Shown piece by piece: positions 59,441 through 64,000 of a DNA stretch of 64,000 bases. Source of the DNA: Streptomyces sp. WAC 04229. Lineage in GTDB: Bacteria > Actinomycetota > Actinomycetes > Streptomycetales > Streptomycetaceae. The stretch's first letter is position 1; each line of letters begins with the position of its first letter. The position numbers and the translations under genes are program-made. The stretch covers positions 50,152 to 114,151 of the forward strand of contig NZ_QHJH01000006.1 in NCBI RefSeq assembly GCF_003947455.1. Reading direction: 5' to 3'. The notes beneath the pieces are model-generated. The model was not told the DNA's origin. It searched no databases and saw only the letters and a program-made list of their open reading frames with translations.

Positions 59441-60664
59441 ATGCCGAGATCGCTCCTCACCCGCGCCGTAGCCCCCGTCCTCTGCGCCGGCCTGCTCTGG
59501 GCCGCCGCCCCCGCACAGGCCCGGACCCCCGCGGACGCCCAGAGCCCCGCACAACCCCGCCCGCTCTCCTCCGCCCAGTGGGCCGACCACGCCACCGACG
59601 CCTACCGGGCCCTGCAGAAGCACTTGTACGAGGGCCCCGGCCGCCACGGGCTGTACCTGGAGCACACCCCCCGCCAGGCCTCCGACCCCGAGCACTCCTA
59701 CCTGTGGCCCTTCCGCGAGGCCGCACAGGCGGCCGTCGACATGCAGCACCTCCCGCGCACCGGGGCCGCCTACCGTCGCGACGCCGCCGAGCGCTTCGAG
59801 ACGGCCGAGCTCTACTACACCCCCGGTGAGCGACCGGGCTACGAGTCGTACCTGCCCGCCCCCCTGGGTACCGGCGGCGACGTGTACTACGACGACAACG
59901 CCGTCGTCGCCCTGTCCCAGCTGGACCAGTACGAGGCGACCGGCGACGAGCGGTACCTGGAGCGGGCCGAAGCGGTCGTGCCGGTCGTCTCCCGGGCCTG
60001 GGACGACGACACCACCAAGGCCTGCCCCGGCGGCATGGACTGGTACGACGGTCCCGGCAACACCGTCCGGGCCACCAACGTCACCGCCCTTTCCGCCCAG
60101 CTCGCCGCCCGGCTCTACGAGCACACCCGCGACCCCGCCCACCTCGCCAAGGCCGAGCAGTGGTACGGCTGGGTGTACTCGTGCATGCGCACCGCACCCG
60201 GGCTGTACGCCAACGACCGCGGCGACGACGGCGGCACCAACGGGACGCTGTGGACGTACAACTCGGGCGCCATGATCGGCACCGCCACCGCCCTCCACCG
60301 CGCCACCGGTGACGCCGGCTACCTGCGCAGGGCGGTGGAGGACGCCCGCGGCTCCCTGGCGTACTGGACCGAGGGCAGCCGACTTCACGACCAGCCGGCC
60401 GTCTTCAACGCGTTCTACTTCAAGGACCTGCTCGACCTGGACGCCGTCCGTCCCGACGGGGCCTACCTCAAGACCATGAGCGCGTACGCGGACAGTACCT
60501 ACCGGACCAACCGCGACGCCACGAACGGCCTGTTCCGCTTCCAGCCCTCGAACGGCGGCGACTACGACCCCGCCGCGCCGGCCGCGACGCTCAACCAGTC
60601 GGCCATGGTCCAGATCTTCGCCACCCTCGCCGACGCCACCCACCCTCGCCACCGGTCCTCCTGA
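59441..60664 (+). CDS. Secreted GH76 endo-alpha-1,6-mannanase
   Basis: 407 residues with signal peptide (about 1-27). The (alpha/alpha)6 barrel is shown by SYLWPFREAAQAAVD and VYYDDNAVVALSQLDQYEAT, where adjacent D151 and D152 are the GH76 catalytic pair. NVTALSAQLAARLYEHT and WTYNSGAMIGTATALHRATG follow. GAAGGGA precedes the ATG. The enzyme cuts the alpha-1,6-mannan backbone outside the cell to yield oligosaccharides for the ABC importer upstream. Its stop codon lies in the first of three tandem repeats. Confidence 0.92.
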   Translation: MPRSLLTRAVAPVLCAGLLWAAAPAQARTPADAQSPAQPRPLSSAQWADHATDAYRALQKHLYEGPGRHGLYLEHTPRQASDPEHSYLWPFREAAQAAVDMQHLPRTGAAYRRDAAERFETAELYYTPGERPGYESYLPAPLGTGGDVYYDDNAVVALSQLDQYEATGDERYLERAEAVVPVVSRAWDDDTTKACPGGMDWYDGPGNTVRATNVTALSAQLAARLYEHTRDPAHLAKAEQWYGWVYSCMRTAPGLYANDRGDDGGTNGTLWTYNSGAMIGTATALHRATGDAGYLRRAVEDARGSLAYWTEGSRLHDQPAVFNAFYFKDLLDLDAVRPDGAYLKTMSAYADSTYRTNRDATNGLFRFQPSNGGDYDPAAPAATLNQSAMVQIFATLADATHPRHRSS

Positions 60665-60730
60665 CGCCGCCCACTGCGCCACCCGGTCCTCCTGACGCCG
60701 CCCACTGGCTCCACCCGGTCCTCCTGACGC
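60652..60730. repeat. Tandem 31-32-bp direct repeats across the GH76 stop codon
   Basis: Two copies of a 25-base unit (60652-60676 and 60683-60707) and a partial third (60715-60730) begin CCGGTCCTCCTGACGC. Spacing is 31 then 32 bp. The first copy contains the GH76 stop codon; the others lie in the gap before GH38. Replication slippage here would not change either protein. Confidence 0.85.
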
Positions 60731-60777
60731 GGCCGGCCGCGCCACCGCACCCCTCGACGCAAAGGACACCCACGCAC

Positions 60778-63700
60778 ATGCCCAAGCCACCGCTGACCCG
60801 GCCGTCCTGGTGGGACTCCGACATCGCGCGCGACCTCCTCAAGGAGCGCGTAGCCACCACCGTCGGCCTCGGCGGCCTGCGGGTGCGGCTGTCGGGGGAG
60901 CCCCTGCTGCGCCACGACGCGACAGGCGGACTGCTTCAGTCCATACGGCTGCGGGTGGAAAGCCCCGACGGCGCCCGCCCGCGACCGACCCTCACCAGGG
61001 CCCGCGTCACCACCAGCGGGGGCACCCCGGTCCACAGCGAGCTCGTGCCGGGGCCAGAGGGCGATACCCGCCTCCTGGTCCCGGAGGTGGACGCCCTTAC
61101 CCCGCTGCTGATCGAGCTGCCGGAGCTGGAGGAGGGCACCCTGCTCGCCTTCGAGGCCCACCCGCAGCGCCACTGGACGCTCCACCTGGTGCAGCACTCC
61201 CACCTCGACATCGGCTACACCGACCCGCAGGGCCGGGTGATGGCCGAGAGCCGCGCCTATCTCGACTCGCTGCTGGAGCTTTGCCGCGACACCGACGACT
61301 GGCCTGAACCCGCCCGGTTCCGCTGGGCCGTCGAGGGGTTCCACTCCTTCCAGGACTGGCGGGCCAACCGCCCCCGGCGCCAGGTGGAGGGCTTCCTGGA
61401 CAGGGTGCGCGAGGGACGCGTCGAACTCACGGCCATGCCGTTCAACCTGCACACCGAGACCTGCTCCACCGACGAACTGCACGAACTGCTGCGTCCGGTG
61501 GCCGAACTGCGCGACCGGCACGGCATCGACATCACCACGGCCATGCAGACGGACGTGCCCGGCCAGGTGGTGGGCCTGCCCGACGTCCTCGCGGACCACG
61601 GCATCCGCCACCTGTCCGTGGCGCACAACTGGGCGGGCCGCGCCGCGCCCCACCTGGTCGGCGGGGAACACCTGCCCCGCCTGTTCCGCTGGCAGGCGCC
61701 GAGCGGCAACAGCGTCCTGGTCTGGCGCACGGACACCCCGCACGGGCTGGCCTACATGGAGGGCTCCATCCTCGGCTTCGACGAGTCCTACGACCACGTC
61801 GACGACCTGCTGCCCGCCTACCTCAGCGCCCTGGCCCGCTTCCCCTACCCCCATCAGGGACGCGGCATCCCCGGCTTCCCCGCCCTGGGCCTGCCGGACA
61901 CCGCCGACCCTTACCCGTGGGACGTGCTGCACCTGCGCGTGCTGGGCAAGTTCGCCGACAACGGCCCCCCGCGCCGTATCATCTCCGACACCGTGCGCCG
62001 CTGGAACGAGGAGTGGGCCTACCCGCAACTGCGGGCCTCCCGCAACCAGGACTTCTTCGAGGACGCCGAGAAGCGCGTCGGGGACCGGCTGGAGACCTAC
62101 CGGGGCGACTGGAGCGACTGGTGGGTCGACGGCGTCGGCGCGGGAGCCGTCCCGCTCGCCTCCACCCGGCGCGGCCAGGCGGCCCTCGCCGAGGCGCAGA
62201 CCGTGGCCGGCTACGCCCACCTGATGGGCGTCCCCGGCAGCACGGCCGTCACCACGGGCGCGCCGGCCGTCTACCGGTCCGCCTCGCTGTTCAACGAGCA
62301 CACCTGGGGCGCGGGCGACCCCTGGACCCACGGGGAGCACGGCCACGGGTCCGGCGAGAAGCAGTGGCACTGGAAGTACGCCCAGGCCATGCGCGCCCAC
62401 GACGACGCCGAGACGCTCCTGGACTCCGCGTCCGCCCTGCTCGGCGAGGCCTTCGCCCCCGCCGCCGGCGCGGCGGCGTCCTTCTACACCGTCAACACGT
62501 GCAGCTGGCCGCGGAGCGAGACCGCCAGGCTCTTCCTCCCGGAGAGCACGGTCGCGCTCGACGAGCCGGTCCGGGTCCTTGACGCCCGCACCGGCGAACC
62601 GCTGCCCTTCGCGCAGGAGGCCCAGAGCAACGAACGCCACCGCGCGGCCGGCCGCTTCCTCAACGTCCCCGTCGCGGACGTGCCGGCGTGCGGAGCCGTG
62701 CGCCTGGACGTCCTCACCGGCGCACAGTCCCCGGCCGGCCACGACGTCGAGGGGACGGCGCTCGGGTCCGCCGACGCCACCGTCCTGGTCAACGACCACC
62801 TGCGCGTGACGGTCGACCTGCGCGAGGCGTGCGTCTCCTCGATCGTGGACAGGGCCACCGGCCGCGAGCTGGTCCGCCAGGACGCCGTCGTCGGCTTCAA
62901 CGGCTACGTCTACGACGAGTACGCCACCCCCGGCGCGTTCAACCACCAGTCCAGCAAGACCGTGGCCGACGACTCGATGCACCTGCTCGCCTCGCGCAGC
63001 ACCGCCCCGCCCGCGGCGCTCGTCGACCGCACGACCGACGCCACCGGGCACACCCTCGTCTACGAGTGCGCCTCGGCCGGCACCCGCCGACTGCGGGTGC
63101 GGGTGCACCTCCCGCACGGAGCGGCCCGCATCGACATCGAGAACCGCATCGACAAGGACGCGACTCTCACGAAGGAAAGCGCCTACTTCGCCTTCCCCTT
63201 CGCACTCGACCACCCCGTCGTGCACACGGAGGCCACCGGCGGCGTCCTCGGCACCGACCGGGAGACCGTACCGGGCTCGGCGGCCCACATGCGCGCCGTC
63301 CGCCGTTGGATCAGCCTGAGCGACGGCACCCGCCACGCCGCACTGGCCACGACGGACGCCCCGCTCGTCCAGCTCGGCGGGATCGCCATCCCCTACGTCC
63401 CCTATCCCCAGTCGCTGCCGCAGGAGGAGCCTGCCACGGTCTTCTCCTGGGTGCACAACAACATCTGGGACACCAACTTCCCCGCTCAGCAGGGCTTCGA
63501 CCACGTTTTCCGCTACAGCGTCGGCTTCAGCACGGGCGGGGAGGACGCCGACACCCTCGGCGTGCGCGTCGCCGCCGTCACCGGCCACCCCCTCGTCCCG
63601 GTCCGCGCCCGCGCCTCGGCCCGGGCCGAAGTCCCGGCGCAGGCCCGGTTCCTGACGGTGAACGACCCCAGGGTGCGGCTCGTCGGGGTGACAGTCCCCA

Positions 63701-63927
63701 ACAACGGCCGTCTGCTGGTGCGTCTCCAGTCGGTGGCCGACACCCCGGTCACCTGTCGCCTGAGCACCCCCTTCAGGGTGGCCCGCGCCTTCCGCACCAC
63801 CTACCTGGGCCTGTCCCCGCGTGAAGCCGGGCCGGACCCGGACGGCACCGTCCCGGTCGACGTACCGGCGCTCGGGACGGCCGCCGTCGTCCTGGACCTC
63901 GCCTCACCGACGCCGGGGGAGGACTGA
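60778..63927 (+). CDS. GH38 alpha-mannosidase
   Basis: 1049 residues, no signal peptide. The zinc-site motif HSHLDIGYTD gives H142 and D144, and the likely nucleophile is D259 in AMQTDVPG. VHNNIWDTNFPAQQGF and a long C-terminal beta-rich part complete the GH38 layout. It likely removes alpha-linked mannose from imported oligosaccharides in the cytoplasm, working alongside GH125. ATG 60778 has a distant AAAGGA. It may be read from the plus-arm transcript or from a promoter in the repeat-containing gap. Confidence 0.92.
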   Translation: MPKPPLTRPSWWDSDIARDLLKERVATTVGLGGLRVRLSGEPLLRHDATGGLLQSIRLRVESPDGARPRPTLTRARVTTSGGTPVHSELVPGPEGDTRLLVPEVDALTPLLIELPELEEGTLLAFEAHPQRHWTLHLVQHSHLDIGYTDPQGRVMAESRAYLDSLLELCRDTDDWPEPARFRWAVEGFHSFQDWRANRPRRQVEGFLDRVREGRVELTAMPFNLHTETCSTDELHELLRPVAELRDRHGIDITTAMQTDVPGQVVGLPDVLADHGIRHLSVAHNWAGRAAPHLVGGEHLPRLFRWQAPSGNSVLVWRTDTPHGLAYMEGSILGFDESYDHVDDLLPAYLSALARFPYPHQGRGIPGFPALGLPDTADPYPWDVLHLRVLGKFADNGPPRRIISDTVRRWNEEWAYPQLRASRNQDFFEDAEKRVGDRLETYRGDWSDWWVDGVGAGAVPLASTRRGQAALAEAQTVAGYAHLMGVPGSTAVTTGAPAVYRSASLFNEHTWGAGDPWTHGEHGHGSGEKQWHWKYAQAMRAHDDAETLLDSASALLGEAFAPAAGAAASFYTVNTCSWPRSETARLFLPESTVALDEPVRVLDARTGEPLPFAQEAQSNERHRAAGRFLNVPVADVPACGAVRLDVLTGAQSPAGHDVEGTALGSADATVLVNDHLRVTVDLREACVSSIVDRATGRELVRQDAVVGFNGYVYDEYATPGAFNHQSSKTVADDSMHLLASRSTAPPAALVDRTTDATGHTLVYECASAGTRRLRVRVHLPHGAARIDIENRIDKDATLTKESAYFAFPFALDHPVVHTEATGGVLGTDRETVPGSAAHMRAVRRWISLSDGTRHAALATTDAPLVQLGGIAIPYVPYPQSLPQEEPATVFSWVHNNIWDTNFPAQQGFDHVFRYSVGFSTGGEDADTLGVRVAAVTGHPLVPVRARASARAEVPAQARFLTVNDPRVRLVGVTVPNNGRLLVRLQSVADTPVTCRLSTPFRVARAFRTTYLGLSPREAGPDPDGTVPVDVPALGTAAVVLDLASPTPGED

Positions 63928-63933
63928 TCCGAA

Positions 63934-63950
63934 CGCCCCCACGGGGGGGC
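63934..63950. terminator. Short GC hairpin after the mannan locus
   Basis: CGCCCCC and GGGGGGGC form a GC-rich stem around ACG, 6 bases after the GH38 stop. It may end transcription from both sides if the minus-strand tail downstream is real. Confidence 0.45.
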
Positions 63951-64000
63951 TCAGGGCAGCGCGACCCACCCTTCGCCGCCCCCCTCGGGCATCGACGTCC
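63951..64000 (-). CDS. Possible 3' end of a minus-strand gene (partial)
   Basis: The minus strand reads MPEGGGEGWVALP and a TGA at 63951-63953, as if a convergent gene ended just beyond the hairpin. Only about 16 codons are visible, so identity is unknown and the call is weak. Confidence 0.3.
   Translation of the reverse strand, partial: TSMPEGGGEGWVALP

Noticed and set aside
60652..60730. CRISPR array
   Set aside because: The repeats are nearly contiguous with 6-7-bp gaps rather than unique spacers of constant length, and no cas genes occur.

Overview
The window is high-GC DNA with strong G/C bias at third codon positions, GTG starts, Tat and lipoprotein signals, and many IclR, LacI, MarR, TetR and Lrp regulators. 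This points to a Streptomyces or close relative, most likely an accessory chromosomal region: metabolic genes and regulators are mixed with several decayed genes. No rRNA, tRNA, CRISPR array, transposase or prophage gene was seen.

Left part (1-19.9 kb). Secreted polysaccharide enzymes sit at 1-3751 (PA14-GH2, cut by the window edge; GH127 with ricin-type repeats) and 11330-19453 (ThuA-CBM6-GH99 fusion; quinoprotein-type sugar dehydrogenase with PKD and CBM6; divergent GH81-CBM56 endo-beta-1,3-glucanase). Between them are housekeeping-like genes: a ComB-like phosphatase, an epoxide-hydrolase-like lipoprotein, an anti-sigma kinase, Lrp, an SMP-30 lactonase next to IclR, a STAS protein, a methyltransferase and a BtrH-like protein.

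Middle part (20-50.5 kb). This is a series of small redox and stress modules, each a regulator beside one or two enzymes: MarR, AzoR and nitroreductase; VOC and MarR with twin operators; sulfite-oxidase-like molybdoenzyme with a membrane cytochrome b; SpoIIE phosphatase; two FUSC transporters; TetR with a TIM-barrel protein; an ECF41/SigJ sigma factor with a carboxymuconolactone-decarboxylase-fold protein; TetR and SDR; WYL regulator with DinB and VOC; VOC with a DHFR-like protein. Remnants lie between them: an alpha/beta hydrolase, a DUF1801 protein, a STAS protein, an ATP-dependent DNA ligase and a frameshifted ADP-ribosylglycohydrolase.

Right part (50.7-63.9 kb). A compact alpha-mannan utilisation locus has two divergent arms. 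The minus arm encodes mannose-6-phosphate isomerase, ROK kinase, LacI repressor and GH125 exo-alpha-1,6-mannosidase, with overlapping or closely spaced genes. The plus arm encodes a Tat-type solute-binding lipoprotein, two sugar permeases, GH76 endo-alpha-1,6-mannanase and GH38 alpha-mannosidase. LacI-type TCGTTAAC sites lie between the arms. No ABC ATPase is present, as is usual for streptomycete sugar importers that share MsiK.

Together the GH99, GH76, GH125, GH38 and GH81 enzymes suggest a programme for digesting fungal or yeast cell walls (mannan plus beta-1,3-glucan), split across both ends of the window. This is an inference from family assignments.
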